Assembly (NCBI GenBank): GCA_003118195.1
Contig: BEXV01000152.1
Location: 222,069-250,833 of the forward strand
Length of the DNA: 28,765 nt
Source of the DNA: Hemicentrotus pulcherrimus
Lineage: Eukaryota > Echinodermata > Echinoidea > Camarodonta > Strongylocentrotidae
Direction of reading: 5' to 3'
How positions within the stretch are numbered: position 1 is the first letter of the stretch; the number at the start of each line of letters is the position of its first letter. This document shows, piece after piece, positions 9,101-18,540 of the stretch. The translations under genes were made by a program, and so were the position numbers. Under the pieces are notes generated by a model that saw only the letters and a list, made by a program, of their open reading frames with translations, did no database searches and was not told the DNA's origin.

Positions 9101-12100
9101 GAGAGTCATAAGGACATTAGCTCTATGTTAAGTGCTTTTAGTTGATCTAATGCCCTTCTGGCTCTCAGCCGCTGATAATTATAATGGTATGCATAATTAT
9201 CTGATATGGTATGTACATGTACATGTGTGCATTATACTTTTTATTGTGCTTGGCAGAGGAGTGTGATGGTACATGTGAGATGTTCGTTTTTTAGAAATAT
9301 ACTGAGCAGCCTGAGTATATTATTTTCCAACTTGTTAGAAGTTAAGATTAAGTTTCTCTGTTATTGTTTTATCCTTTCAGTACAAAAGTTTGAAAAATGG
9401 TAAAATTTAACCAAAATTTTGTTTGAGCAAGTCTGCCAAGCACATGATTCATTCAAGAAGATTACAAGATACCCAAGTCATTTAATTGTTAACTTGTGTT
9501 TTATAATTTGGTGCTGGTTCTGAATATGTTCAACATTCGATCTTGATTTGTTACTGTTCTATAACCTATAGTTTGATAATTTATATTTGCATATTTTACA
9601 AAGTTTGTGCATAAAGTACAATACTGATAATTAGACCATACCCACATAACATATAATCATATTTATTAAAAATGGGATTAGGGTTATTTCATTACCAAAA
9701 ACCATTGGCCCACTACAAAATGTTCATGGGTTATATTATTTACCTTCAAGATGTGCATACAATAGCATACTAGTCACTACATAACTCTCACATGCACTTA
9801 TCTAATATGTTTTGTTGTTTATCTCAATATTGTAATGAACAATTATTAACACCCAACATATCACTGGTCCATAGCCTAGTACATTTTCATAGATGTTATT
9901 TATTTATATATATATATATATCACCATTGTATTTATCCTTATTTTCAGTCACCATAGGAATATACATATTAACATCTCAAAAAATTAGATGCATAATTAT
10001 TTTATCATTGAGTGGAGCTGTTAAGTGACATCAATTCATAAATCATTTGAACCCTTTAAACTCAGAAAATAATTCTTCAAATGAAGATCTGCTACTCTTG
10101 ATCTTGATTAACCTGATAAATGTTTGAATTAGTCTTTTAAACCGGATATGAACATTTGTGTATAGACATGTATTCTTGTAATAGATCTCCTTATCTGAAG
10201 GTTTTGACATTTTAAAATGTAATCATATAAAGATATAAAGCTTGATATATCTAGTTCTCTGTTATGGTTAGACCTATATTTGTCTTTAAAGAAACGATGA
10301 TCTCTCAAAAGCTTCATTTGATTAGCAAAATAGATTAAAAGAACACTAGTCTAAAACGCATTTGTACTCTTACACGAAATACTCTTATGAAAATAACTTT
10401 ATATACAAATGATAGAAAAACTGCCATGTTTGCTGTTGGATTCATCCACTAACACAGTGAATGTATGCCATTGAATGAATACATTCATCAACATACCCTT
10501 TTGAAAGATTCATGAAAATTTGCCAGTAAGATTATTTGATTTGATTTACTGTTTTAAACTAGCAAACCTCTCTGGACTCACATCCTGTAGATTTACATAG
10601 TGAAAAATAGATTTGTGAAGACAGTGCACGTTGTGGGATTTCTCTCTTTCTTTGATGCAAAGATAGTTACCTTTTAATTTTTCTGCTAAACTGCAATATA
10701 TTCAATATGATTTGCATATTTCTGCTATGAGTAAAAGCAGTAACAAGATTGTGTGTGATGGGTTCAAATGTGTTTGATGCTAACTTAATATTGCCATTTA
10801 ATGTCTTGAACTGATATACAGCCTATAACTATGTAAATATGTTTACACAGAATTGCTATCAGTGGCTGATTTGGGAAGGAAGGGNGGTGGGCAGGACTTT
10901 GGAGCTCATAGGCATTAGGTAAACCTGTATCCTTCTTATCACTTTAAGAGTGAAAGATATTTTAAACATCATTTTAGAAATATATATTTCAAACAGTACT
11001 TGTGCCCCCTTTTCAAGAAAGAAGAATGATTATCCTGAAACAGCCACTGATCTTGTTTAATTAGAAATACAATTGTTCATTGTAAATTTGCATATTTTGA
11101 GTTTGCTCATAAGAAATGATACCCCCCCCCCCTCCACACTAAATTTAGCCCCAGCTTAAACAGAACAAGTTATATGAACATGAGTATCTGGTAAGAAGCA
11201 GAAGGCATTAAGTCATGTCCCCTTTGTGTCAGGTTCACATATCAATGCCCTTCTGGCACTCAGCTGATGATTTGTGTAGACCGATACATAAACAATAGTC
11301 TAGACATGTTTCCTATGGGTTGGCTTATTGTGTTTCATGTAATGATGTTCAGTGGAATCGAACTGTCAGAGTATCTCTTCTATATCAGGTTATATGTTAG
11401 AAGTGTTGAACTTCTTACTGTTTAGTATACATTTATATTTAAATACTAGAGTGTATGAGTGGTTTGTAAATTGTTTTTTATACATTTTGAATACCCATTA
11501 TATTGTAGCTATTTTTGCACTCTCCTGCATTCAACCTAAAATATTTGATGGGAAAGACTTCCATTAACAAATTAACTAACTAGCCACGTTATTCATTTTT
11601 ATATCATTTGAATGTTTTATTTATCAAATATATTTATACTAACATGTTTTTTTTCTTCTTCATTTTGAATAACTCATGCATGATATCTGACTAATTGATA
11701 TGTTTCATTGATTTGTATTATTTATTATGCATTTATATTTACTTTCCCCATTTTCCACCTTGCATCTTCCCACCCCACCCCCTTTTAATCCTCCTACCCC
11801 TCCCCTTCAATCCAATATGGCTGCCGCTCTCTATATTACCCCCTTTCTACCAATCATTCAGTTTGTGAGTATGACTTGACTATTTGAGATTTGATTCTTT
11901 TCATCCATGATGCTTTCTTGCTAATGTGTGTCTATAATCATGTAGGAGCTATTGCAGTGCTGTTTGCCATGATCTAGCTTTATTTTTCTTTGAGGTTAAG
12001 GGGTCTAATCCACTTGTAGAAGTCGTCTGTATGAAGAAACATCAAGCAAAGGACAATGCACTATAGCATGAAATTATTGATGCATTGCATGTACGCATGC

Positions 12101-15100
12101 AGGCATTTTTCTGTTGCATTGTCACAGAATTTTGTATTGTGCAGGCTTTACATGTCCATCCTATCATAAGGTAACTAAGGGTTTTGATAGATTGTAAATA
12201 GGTTGTGAATAGGTACATGATTATAAAACTTATCATGGTATTTAATTGAAGACTGAAAAATTAAGTAAAAATATCACATAATTTGGAAATTCCTTTCATA
12301 TTGAAATATTCAACCCATGCTTTGAATAAAAAGGGATTGACATGCAAATTCATGAGTAAGAATAAATAATTTATAACCAATTTAAAAGTTTCGTCATACT
12401 TAACACCCATTCTTATTTCGAAGAACGTAAAATAGAATAATTTGTATACATGTACAAAAAAAATGTAGATAAGAATGCTGGAATTAGGGTAAATTTTCCC
12501 ATTAAGTTCAAATTGCATACATTATTTAGGTCTTACATTTCATAATTTGGTGTAACAAAAAAATTCTATTGTCTATTTATAAAAGTTGGCAGTCTATTCC
12601 TGTCATTGTTTGCTGTGTGACTGCTTTTACCAATTTTAAGAAGAAAAGATATTTTCGTAACTTGCTTTACATATACATGTACATGTATGTGAATTTCTGT
12701 ATTATATTGTGGCAGTCTCTTCATTCAACTCTCTTGATATAAGTCAAATATTTGTTCTCTCTTTCTTTCTCGCTTTTGTATTTGTATTTACAGTTTGCTT
12801 TTCCTTCCTTGCTCTATTTTTCTGTCCATCCTTAAAAAACTTTTATTTTTCCAGGAACTTCTCACATCTATGCAAAAACTCATTGCTCTTTATAATATTA
12901 TTGAGTAAATAACCATATTCATTTATATTCTCATTTGTGGTTTTTGCTGTTGTGCTTTAACAGCGTTATACCTTACAAGTATAATCTGATAGTATTCTGT
13001 TCCATGGCTTGGTTTAATGCAAACTAGAATCCACATACCCAGTACACTTATATTACTCCTTGCCATTATGTATAGTATATAAGAACGATATGTCTGGCCT
13101 TTTTCAATAGCAGCCGCAATCCATTAATGGTTTAAGTTAATGAGAAAATGAAACCAGTCATACACTTGTTTGCTCCCATCACTGTACTACATTTATATCA
13201 TGATTCGACATGTATAACATAGCTTTTACATGTTTCTGCCTTTGAATACTGGTTTGTTTAATATCATAATCATGTTTATATTCAGTGGCATTAAATATAT
13301 TTTCATTGATGCCAAAATTTTAGTGTAATGACCCTTGCTATTCATCAAAATTAAAAAGAATTAACAAAAGCCTTTTGAAATTTGAATAGTTAATTTCATT
13401 TACTGAGAGCATTTCACAGGATCACTACAAAACTGATTTACATGTACATGCCTTATCTGTTATTTTCATTTATTGGTTTGAGAAGGCATTAGAGTTTCTT
13501 GAAATTGTTAGTTTAAGGTAGTAACAAATGAAAAAAACATACCGGTAGCCAAAGTCGTAAATGTTATCAACTTGTGACATCAAGGACATCTACCTCAATT
13601 GNTAATTGCTAGGAGATATAAAACCATTATTTCATTTTTCATTTACTTGGTAGATGATGTTGGAGTTGCACTTTGACAAATTTTATATAGCTTTCTCTTG
13701 CTCTGCAAACACTCTCACACTATCGTTATGCTATTCATGGTGATTGGTGCTGATTTTCACTTCCGGTTTTACAAAGCAGCTTCACCTTTTACTTATATGC
13801 ACTGCTCATACTGGCTTGTTTTGTCTCCATATACACATGTACATGTGTACATGTGTAGTTGCGCATTGATTGAACAGGACTGAAAAAAAGAAAAGAAAAA
13901 TCCATCATAACTTCAAATTGGAATAGAAATGTAGTAGGATTTGATCATGGCAAGAAAAACATTATTTATAGCCTGCAATAAAATCATTGTCCCTTCAGAA
14001 CTATGTACATGTGCGAACATAGAGGTGTACAGTACATGTATGCAACGTTAGTAGTAGTGGTGGTTGTTTTACCCGACTTGCTAAGAAAGCATAAATGCTT
14101 GTTAATAAGCAAACAGAGGACCGACGGCTTTAGGCCCTCTCCAAAGTTCACTTAAAAGAATTTATAAACTAATCCTGAAAAAACTAAGAATTTCAATTGT
14201 TGTGATAAAATATATATATATATTCTGTATTTTTGCAGGCATGAATACAAACATGTTTAAGCAAGATCTTTGTAAACATTAGGACACAAAAACTGATTAC
14301 TGAGATACTTTTTACTGTATCTTAACTAGATGAGACATTTGTTTGCTGAAGTTTTGAAACACTTTCATATTACTGCATCTTCTTTATAATTAATTGATTG
14401 ATGAGGTAAACAATTTTTTTCCTTCTTTTCAACAGAACCAAGAACTCAGGAAAAAACTTCAAGAACACAAGTAAGTAATTCTGCTTAAATTTCAAAGCTC
14501 ACATCCGATGTATTATAAGTTTTTTGTTTATTAATCAAGATTCTTATCATATGAAGTGGAGTATTGGGCATGAGTTAAATCATAATCACTAATACACTTC
14601 AATATTTAATGTAATTAGTAATACTTGAAATACCTGGTATGTATAAAAAAAATGATGTACTGGTTGTCCAAATTTGCATCGTAAATTAAAAGCTGTGTGG
14701 AACTATTAGTTTGTAAGAGTGGGAACTGAAAATTCCATTAAGATTACCTCCTTCGGAATTGCTTATAGAATTGGGGGATTCCATGGTACAGTGTATTTGA
14801 TAAATAATTGTCTGAAATGTTACCAAGTATCTCAGAATGATGAGTGCATGATCCTAGGATCATAGCTCTAGTAGGAGAAAGAGAGAAAAAGTCAAATTAA
14901 TAGGCATCTTACATAAATGATTTGGACAAAATACCTTGGCCTTGCCTTGATATAAAATTTATTGTCTAAGCTTTAAATGAATGGGTGTATATATGTACAT
15001 AAAGTTGATACAACTTACATATGTATTGAACCAGTGGATTTAAATTCCTGGAAACATTTTTGTATTGTATATCATGTTACATGTTCTTTTTCTTCTAATG

Positions 15101-17837
15101 CAGAGAGAAACTACGAGAGAGTGAGACGGAACTGTCGAGAAAGAAGGCACATATTGATGACCTTGAACCTAAATATACAAATACAAGTGAGTGTATGAAA
15201 TATTGGTTTATAATTGAAGGCTTTTGACTCCAATATTCATGCATTATAATTCTACATTGCTGTATTGTCCTCAATGACTGACATTTCTTTACTGAAATTA
15301 AAGGCACAATCATCATCAATGGACCCTTGTATATATGTATTGGTTATTGATTAATTTGATTATACATTTGTTACTATCATGATGAGCTGAAATAATTGTG
15401 TAGAAGGAGATAGGCATCATTTGATTGACTGAATGATCCATTGAATTTGTAATTCTTTACAACAAATGTAGATGAGCAAGTACACAAGCTGAAAGACGTC
15501 CTACACAAGAAGGAGGATGAGATGCGATCGATGGAGGAGAGGTATCGAAAGTACCTCGAGAAGGCCAAATCAGTGATTAGAACCCTAGACCCTAAGCATA
15601 GCACCGGTGCTTCAACCTCTGAGATACAGCTTCTAAGAAGCCAACTCCAGGAGAAGCAAAAGCTTATTGAACATCTAGAGGTAAGGAATGAATTCAAGAA
15701 GCTACTTTCCTATTCTATCCCCCCTGTCCATAGATTTTAATAGCCAATGGCAGGTTTATTCTACACAGTTAACAACTAAATTATTCATACCCCTTGCCAC
15801 AAATTTGATGTTTTATGTGTTTTATGTATCACTTAAGAATGAAAGATGGACCGGTCGAATTAAAGCCTTAGTTGAATAATTTTGGATGTAAGCTACAAAA
15901 TGTCACATTTTCAATAAACATAAATTGGAACAAATCTATGTTGAACATACCTTAGAAAATTACAAAGCTTGTTAAGGGTATGGATAATTTGGTTGTTAAC
16001 TGTATACAGTTTTGGGGCTGGGTTTCTAGTGAGTTTTAGGTTATGTTTAGGATTAGGGTTATGGTTTGGGTAAGGATTAGGATGAGGGTTAGGGTTACAT
16101 GTGTGTGTGGTCAAGGGCTGACATGTACACCTCACACCCAGTCAGAATAATGAGACTGGCAACAGACAGCACAGGAAAGTACATTACCCACAATGGTTCA
16201 AGAAAGGTATTTCTGGAGGTGGTTTGGCAGTGTTACTGAAGCGTAAGAATTCACATAATTCAGGATGTTGTCTGCAGAGCAATAGTTGCTGGAGCACATG
16301 TCATACATCTGTGAATACCACCTGAGACATGTTACCATCAAAAGATATTGGGTAAAGGCTTGAGGAGATGTTGAAACAATGGTAAACTTACGATATCATA
16401 TTATACGACAAAAAATGAAGAAAGGAAGGAAATATCATCACAATTTCATTACTGCTTAGCAAGCTCGGTATCAACAGTTAGACTGTAGATGTCATTACAT
16501 CCTCCCAATGTACATTTTAATAAATATAAAATGTTACAAATGTTTTTATCTGATTATCTCAAACTCAAAGCTTGTATTGAAAAGCAAGATATTAATTGGC
16601 TGGATTTCCTGTTTAAAATGTGTATTATTATAAGTACGGTATACATTTAGATCTGCTGGCTGTCCATACGTTTGCACTGCTACACATTTTATTTTGTATT
16701 CACTCCAATAGAACTATGTTCTTATTTACTATGTACAATGTACATGTGAGTGTCTACCATATATTGGTAGTTTGAGAAATGCATTGGAAACATAATTCAC
16801 AGATGTAGAAAACTTGCCTGTTTCAAGTAAACAAAAATAAAATAAAAGTTGCTAATGGTGTTTTATTCTCTTTCCCCCTCCAGCATGAGAGAGACAAGTC
16901 AAAGATCACGAGGGATACAGAAGAGAAATTAGTTGTATCAGCATGGTATAATCTGGTAAGTCCACACACAGTGTAGGATATCTGATTTATGAGAATGTAT
17001 GATGTTTATTCTTACATATGATGGGGGGCCTTATGTCTGGGCACCTTCACAAGAATTACTGCTATATTGCCCTACTGCTTGATCTCACTTTAATCCTCAA
17101 GTTCTAGCGAGTAAATGTGCCAAAAATCACATCAAAATTTGAGTAAGAACGATGTCAGTTTGACAAGAAAAGACAGTGGTGTCATTTTGAGATTGCAAGA
17201 AACAAAGGATCCCCTATCTCAGTATTCAAATACTTTTAGGCAAATGTGCAGACATACATGTAGGCACGCTGGCCATACAGGAGTGTTTCCCCAAGTTTTA
17301 GATTTAAAAATACACTGAGTTTAAATCTGTTTCATTCATTTGACTACTCCTCTGTTCAAGAATGTGTAGATTTCTTGATTGTAAATCTGCTTTGTTAATT
17401 TTAAATCTAGAATTGTATCAGTCTTCTGAACGACTTCTCTGTTGAAGACCATCACTGTAAATTTTACGTACATCAAGCAAGGCTTGACACTGACAGGACC
17501 AGAATCAAATGACTCTCTAGGTTTTAGGACAGCCCCAACAACCACGAGGCTTCCTACATAGATGATGCATGAGCCTATTTTCAATAATAACAGTACCCCC
17601 CAAAAGTATCCTGGAGTCCTGTATTTAGCTATGATGTATATATGACATCAACGTAGAGTCAGATGTAAAATATGATGTTTTGTCTTTGTGATACAGGGAA
17701 TGCAACTCCATCGCAAGGCAGCTGAGGACAGGTTGTCCCACACCAGCGGGGGCCAGTCATTCCTAGCCCGACAGAGGCAAGCTTCAAGACGTAGATCACA
17801 AGCCATCCTGAACAACAGCGGCAACTCAGCCAGATAA
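2964..17837 (+). CDS. Hook: Hook-family microtubule/dynein adaptor, C-terminal 434 residues (10 exons; 5' end outside window)
   Basis: The join of 2964-3176, 4275-4439, 5148-5296, 6072-6212, 7587-7683, 14436-14470, 15104-15186, 15472-15680, 16884-16955 and 17697-17837 keeps one open frame, with every GT-AG junction in matching phase. Motifs conserved with vertebrate HOOK1/HOOK3 are seen in order: LRHTSDKVSK, KKKLEDLGDL, KRQVKLLEDKN, RDSLKET, EKMIRLQHENKMLK, DDLEPKY, EERYRKYLEKAKSVIRTLDP, VSAWYNLGMQLHRKAAEDRL and SFLARQRQ. Hook proteins (about 720 residues in vertebrates) use an N-terminal Hook domain to bind dynein light intermediate chain, a long coiled coil to bind dynein/dynactin, and a C-terminal tail to bind FTS and FHIP in the FHF complex, moving endosomal cargo towards microtubule minus ends. 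Only the coiled coil and tail are in view. Most invertebrates have a single Hook gene, so no paralogue number is assigned. Confidence 0.97.
3177..4274 (+). other. Hook intron, no other gene seen
   Basis: AT-rich intron. It includes a segment at about 3421-3620 containing CGCAGATTTCGAG and AGCGCGAATTTTAG, which reads like a degraded dispersed repeat, but I cannot define its ends. No further exon is supported. Confidence 0.6.
4275..4439 (+). CDS. Hook: Hook coding exon 2 of window (coiled coil)
   Basis: 55 codons, phase 0 at both ends, acceptor ATGATTGTAG, donor GAG|GTACAC. It encodes ELKKANALKSQLETYKRQV followed by HELHSKMSEETRRADK and a Glu/Gln-rich stretch ending QAEAE. This corresponds to the vertebrate HOOK segment ELRKANAARSQLETYKRQV. 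All of it is predicted coiled coil by composition. A cryptic GT after CGACAG (4329-4330) lies inside the exon, but the conserved residues beyond it argue for the distal donor. Confidence 0.95.
4440..5147 (+). other. Hook intron, no other feature seen
   Basis: About 700 bases of AT-rich intron ending in the polypyrimidine tract and acceptor TTTTCTTGTACAG. Minus-strand open frames at 4532-4838 have no homology and overlap each other in different frames, so I regard them as chance. Confidence 0.6.
5148..5296 (+). CDS. Hook: Hook coding exon 3 of window (coiled coil and variable linker)
   Basis: 149 nt, entering in phase 0 and leaving in phase 2 (AG|GTACGG). It encodes RFRLERDSLKETNEEL, matching the conserved ERDSLKETIEEL block of vertebrate Hook. 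A less conserved Gly/Ser-rich linker follows (GEGGVDSSELGSSG), then TAMLPPEVR, the equivalent of the vertebrate segment just before REKLIRLQHENKMLK. A decayed tandem copy of this exon lies 476 bp downstream (see 5630-5763). Confidence 0.95.
5363..5541 (-). mobile_element. tRNA-derived SINE
   Basis: On the minus strand the element starts GGCACGATGGTTCAGTGG, a tRNA-like 5' end with a box-A match (TGGTTCAGTGG, 5524-5534). It continues TTGTAACCGAGAGGTCCC and has a box-B-like AGATTCGAATT around 5493-5503. The 3' part continues to about 5363 and contains the sequence seen on the + strand as ACGGCTTTAAGTCC and GCATGCTTGTAAGTATGC. A second, head-less copy of the same 3' part is at 14067-14150. Box B departs from consensus, so the tRNA fold is degenerate and this is not a functional tRNA. 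It lies between exon 3 and its duplicate. Confidence 0.7.
5630..5763 (+). pseudogene. Decayed tandem duplicate of Hook exon 3; 3' half could still splice
   Basis: Translated in the frame of exon 3, this reads LERIREF then contains TAG and TAA stops (near 5672 and 5681). It then recovers as LQGIAF and ends SPGITAMLQPEIR, against LQGNAF and SSGLTAMLPPEVR in exon 3. The alignment needs only whole-codon gaps. Sequence similarity continues past the donor into the intron (GGGTTTCAGCC against GGGTTCTTCAGACC, then AAACCAAA in both). The original acceptor is not preserved. A new candidate acceptor TAACTACAG precedes 5690, and AG|GTAGTA follows 5763, so 5690-5763 would be a phase 0-to-2 exon like exon 3. 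Whether it is used cannot be told from DNA. Confidence 0.75.
6072..6212 (+). CDS. Hook: Hook coding exon 4 of window (coiled coil)
   Basis: 141 nt, phase 2 in and phase 2 out. The acceptor is TTTCTATTACAG and the donor AG|GTGAGA. The split Arg codon is followed by EKMIRLQHENKMLKMKQGE, then EQTQLLQSLLEDSNARKNDL and ESENR. This is one of the most conserved Hook blocks (EKLIRLQHENKMLK in HOOK3). The upstream ATG at 6007 is intronic and the frame before 6072 has no homology. Confidence 0.97.
6213..6825 (+). other. Hook intron with unclassified repeat-like sequence
   Basis: No exon. Around 6460-6520 and 6690-6790 the composition shifts to GC-richer phrases (CCGCCCTCGTGTATTAACC; AAGCCCAGGCCGTTG; AACCCAGGCCCAGAC) that look like dispersed-repeat sequence, perhaps the outer parts of the Harbinger element next to it. 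No ends could be placed. Confidence 0.45.
6826..7417 (-). pseudogene. Broken PIF/Harbinger (HARBI1-like) transposase remnant
   Basis: Read on the minus strand from about 7417. An acidic N-terminal stretch (DEEDEEED) is followed by RRR, a TGA stop, then RWWVGLWSHRRQLYGHYETL and LDPNTFADLLHRVAPR. This is the N-terminal pattern of PIF/Harbinger transposases (RRWWVRPW, then a PxxFxxLLxxVxP block). About 130 bases of non-homologous AT-rich sequence then intervene, possibly an intron ending in TATACAG near 6983. Coding resumes as KRHLEPGLKLVIILHFLATG and NSYRSLVFSFCVALNTIALF, the next conserved block (EPGLKLAITLRYLATGxSY). It stops shortly after, and the downstream DDE nuclease domain is not seen. 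The stop, the missing catalytic core and the early end mark it as a dead fragment. Confidence 0.8.
7587..7683 (+). CDS. Hook: Hook coding exon 5 of window (coiled coil)
   Basis: 97 nt, phase 2 in and phase 0 out. The acceptor is GTCTTCCAAAG and the donor GAA|GTAAGT. It encodes (R)IGNQRILALEAECEELKQQ then QQREGVSSNVVGE. It aligns with vertebrate RLVNQRLLEVQSQVEELQK. The less conserved end (VSSNVVGE) is where the possible cassette exon would join. Confidence 0.93.
7684..8558 (+). other. Hook intron, no other gene seen
   Basis: AT-rich intron between exon 5 and the candidate cassette exon. The minus-strand frame at 8166-8513 is hydrophobic, but this follows from AT-rich sequence and it has no homology. 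The last 40 bases form a reasonable polypyrimidine tract (TCTAATCTCTCTTCG). Confidence 0.55.
8559..8624 (+). CDS. Candidate in-frame cassette exon of Hook (Ser/Pro-rich, 22 codons)
   Basis: The segment is flanked by a pyrimidine-rich acceptor ending GGTCCTGCAG and a donor GAG|GTACAC, the same donor hexamer used by exon 2. It is 66 nt long, phase 0 at both ends, and lies between exon 5 (phase 0 out) and exon 6 (phase 0 in), so inclusion would keep the Hook frame. It encodes SSPGKLPPPSSSSSS then IADISNE. Vertebrate Hook proteins align directly across the junction without such an insert. It would add a flexible, phosphorylatable linker in the coiled coil. The Ser run comes from a TCA/TCT triplet tract, so a chance in-frame microsatellite cannot be excluded. 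Confidence 0.45.
9098..9169. repeat. Hairpin-forming dispersed repeat, copy 1
   Basis: Arms GCTGAGAGTCATAAGGACAT(TAG) at 9098-9120 and CTAATGCCCTTCTGGCTCTC(AGC) at 9147-9169 pair at 20 of 23 positions, leaving a 26-nt loop. Related arms recur at 11197-11266 and 22825-22878. It is preceded by AAGGGTATGAATGATTTAG and GTTGTTAACTGTAT, a phrase also present near 15973, so the family may be larger than the hairpin. Confidence 0.7.
9906..9921. repeat. (TA)n microsatellite
   Basis: An uninterrupted alternating TA run in the large Hook intron. Confidence 0.7.
11197..11266. repeat. Hairpin-forming dispersed repeat, copy 2 (diverged)
   Basis: GCAGAAGGCATTA (about 11198-11210) pairs imperfectly with CAATGCCCTTCTGGCACTCA (11243-11262). 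The right arm closely matches the right arm of the copy at 9147-9169 (ATGCCCTTCTGGC followed by an A or T and CTCAGC). Confidence 0.6.
14067..14150 (-). mobile_element. SINE fragment, same family as 5363-5541
   Basis: The + strand phrases ACCCGACTTGCTAAGAAAGC, ATGCTTGTTAATAAGCAAAC and ACGGCTTTAGGCCC align in order with those of the SINE at 5363-5450 (ACCTGACTGTTAAGAAGGC, ATGCTTGTAAGTATGCAAAC, ACGGCTTTAAGTCC). The tRNA-like head is missing, so this copy is truncated at its 5' end. Confidence 0.7.
14436..14470 (+). CDS. Hook: Hook coding exon 6 of window (microexon-sized)
   Basis: 35 nt, phase 0 in and phase 2 out, acceptor TTTTCAACAG and a strong donor GTAAGT. It encodes NQELRKKLQEH and two bases of a Lys codon. 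The next exon supplies the third base, giving LRKKLQEHKEKLRES, aligned with vertebrate LLKKKLEEHLEKLHEA. It is supported mainly by frame, phase and both splice sites. Confidence 0.9.
14471..15103 (+). other. Hook intron, no gene seen
   Basis: AT-rich intron. The only notable item is a perfect 16-bp palindrome ATGATCCTAGGATCAT at 14848-14863. Confidence 0.6.
15104..15186 (+). CDS. Hook: Hook coding exon 7 of window (coiled coil)
   Basis: 83 nt, phase 2 in and phase 1 out, acceptor CTTCTAATGCAG, donor A|GTGAGT. After the split Lys it encodes EKLRESETELSRKKAHIDDL then EPKYTNT. The motif IxDLEPxxxN is conserved in HOOK1/3 (IEDLEPRFNN). Confidence 0.95.
15472..15680 (+). CDS. Hook: Hook coding exon 8 of window (most conserved coiled-coil block)
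   Basis: 209 nt, phase 1 in and phase 0 out, acceptor ACAACAAATGTAG, donor GAG|GTAAGG. It encodes (N)EQVHKLKDVLHKKEDEM, then MEERYRKYLEKAKSVIRTLD and PKHSTGASTSEIQLLRSQL, ending IEHLE. The block MEERYxKYLEKAKSVIRTLDPK is nearly invariant across animal Hook proteins. The ATG at 15522 is internal. Confidence 0.97.
15681..16883 (+). other. Hook intron with telomere-like tract
   Basis: No exon is visible in about 1.2 kb. It contains a repeat phrase near 15973 shared with 9059, a G-rich degenerate TTAGGG-like tract (16036-16098) and an ATGTACAATGTACATG phrase near 16731. The intron ends in a strong pyrimidine tract (TTCTCTTTCCCCCTCCAG). Confidence 0.6.
16036..16098. repeat. Degenerate telomere-like (TTAGGG-type) tract
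   Basis: The + strand shows TTTAGG, TTAGGGTTATGG, TTTGGG, GGATTAGGATGAGGG and TTAGGGTTA units in the same orientation. The units are irregular in length, so this is a short interstitial telomere-like or G-rich minisatellite remnant rather than a chromosome end. Confidence 0.6.
16884..16955 (+). CDS. Hook: Hook coding exon 9 of window (start of C-terminal cargo-binding tail)
   Basis: 72 nt, phase 0 at both ends, acceptor CCCCCTCCAG, donor CTG|GTAAGT. It encodes HERDKSKITRDTEEKL then VVSAWYNL. The motif EEKxxVSAWYNxG, completed by the next exon, is a hallmark of the Hook C-terminal region that binds FTS/AKTIP in the FHF complex. Confidence 0.96.
16956..17696 (+). other. Last Hook intron, no other gene supported
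   Basis: About 740 bases. An open frame on the minus strand (17336-17584) has no recognisable motif. The intron ends in TTTGTGATACAG before the last exon. Confidence 0.55.
17697..17837 (+). CDS. Hook: Hook terminal coding exon with stop codon
   Basis: 47 codons including the TAA at 17835-17837, phase 0 in. It encodes GMQLHRKAAEDRLSHTSGGQ then SFLARQRQASRRRSQ and a short Asn/Ser tail ending NSAR. GMxLHxKAAEDRL and QSFLARQRQ match the extreme C-terminus of vertebrate Hook proteins, and the vertebrate proteins also end in a basic Ser/Arg tail of similar length, so this is the natural end. The longer minus-strand frames overlapping it are shadows. Confidence 0.97.
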   Translation, partial: GMQLHRKAAEDRLSHTSGGQSFLARQRQASRRRSQAILNNSGNSAR

Positions 17838-18540
17838 CCAGGGCCGACCGAATCCTGCTGGAAATAATGGAGACAAATAGAGACTTCATGCAGAACCTCA
17901 TCATTCATACAATACATGTATTTCCTGTTTAGAAGATATCCTTCCAAAGCCCCGACATGGTTAAGACTCTGGTACAATACTCTTGCAAGATATTGTAACA
18001 TTAATATTGCCAGTGGAGTTCTTAAGTGAACTCACATTGCTTGCACACTGGTCAAATATTTGTGCAAGGTATCCTAGCATTGCAGTTATGAACAGCATCT
18101 TTTATTTGTACAATGCACGTCCTGCTGTACTGTTTTTATATAAAAAATAGACCGACCTGCAGTTGGAAGAGGAACATGCTTTTTATTCCTTTCATATTTA
18201 ATAGGACTTGGCTTTGGTCATCATTGCTTTGTTTTGTGGTAGCACCTTTGCTCACTATGGTGCTCTTTTTAAGTGTTTACTGCCCGCTCATTTCCTGTAC
18301 AGGAGTACACATTTTATTCAATAGTTCTTAACTTTGCCTTTTCTTGTAAAATACATTTTTTTAGTTATATAGACATTTGAGTCATGAACTGTGCTATTTG
18401 TCCTTCTGTATTTTGTAAGTTTAAAAAAAAAGGAGCTGAACTTTGTAGGTCATTGCCATGTGTGCATATATGGAATTGCTCTGATCCTGGCTATATTCAA
18501 TTTTTGTTATCCTTCTTCATTCAATCTTTTTTGGTGACCA

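Larger units (their letters stand above)
8625..14435 (+). other. Large Hook intron with dispersed repeats
   Basis: About 5.8 kb, the longest intron here. I found no additional exon with conserved Hook sequence. Contents include the hairpin-family copies at 9098-9169 and 11197-11266, a TA run near 9906-9921, a poly-C run near 11121-11132, C-rich sequence at 11765-11850, TACATGTA palindromes (near 9209, 12671, 13440, 13834-13857, 14033), a SINE fragment at 14067-14150, a TA run at 14211-14222, and ambiguous bases at 10885 and 13602. Confidence 0.6.

Noticed and set aside
16036..16098. True chromosome end or telomere
   Set aside because: The units are irregular, the tract is short, and Hook coding exons continue on both sides.
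17336..17584. 82-codon minus-strand open frame in the last Hook intron
   Set aside because: No recognisable motif, no partner exon, and it spans AT-rich sequence.
17648..18001. Two minus-strand open frames over the last Hook exon
   Set aside because: They are shadows of the conserved coding exon on the other strand.
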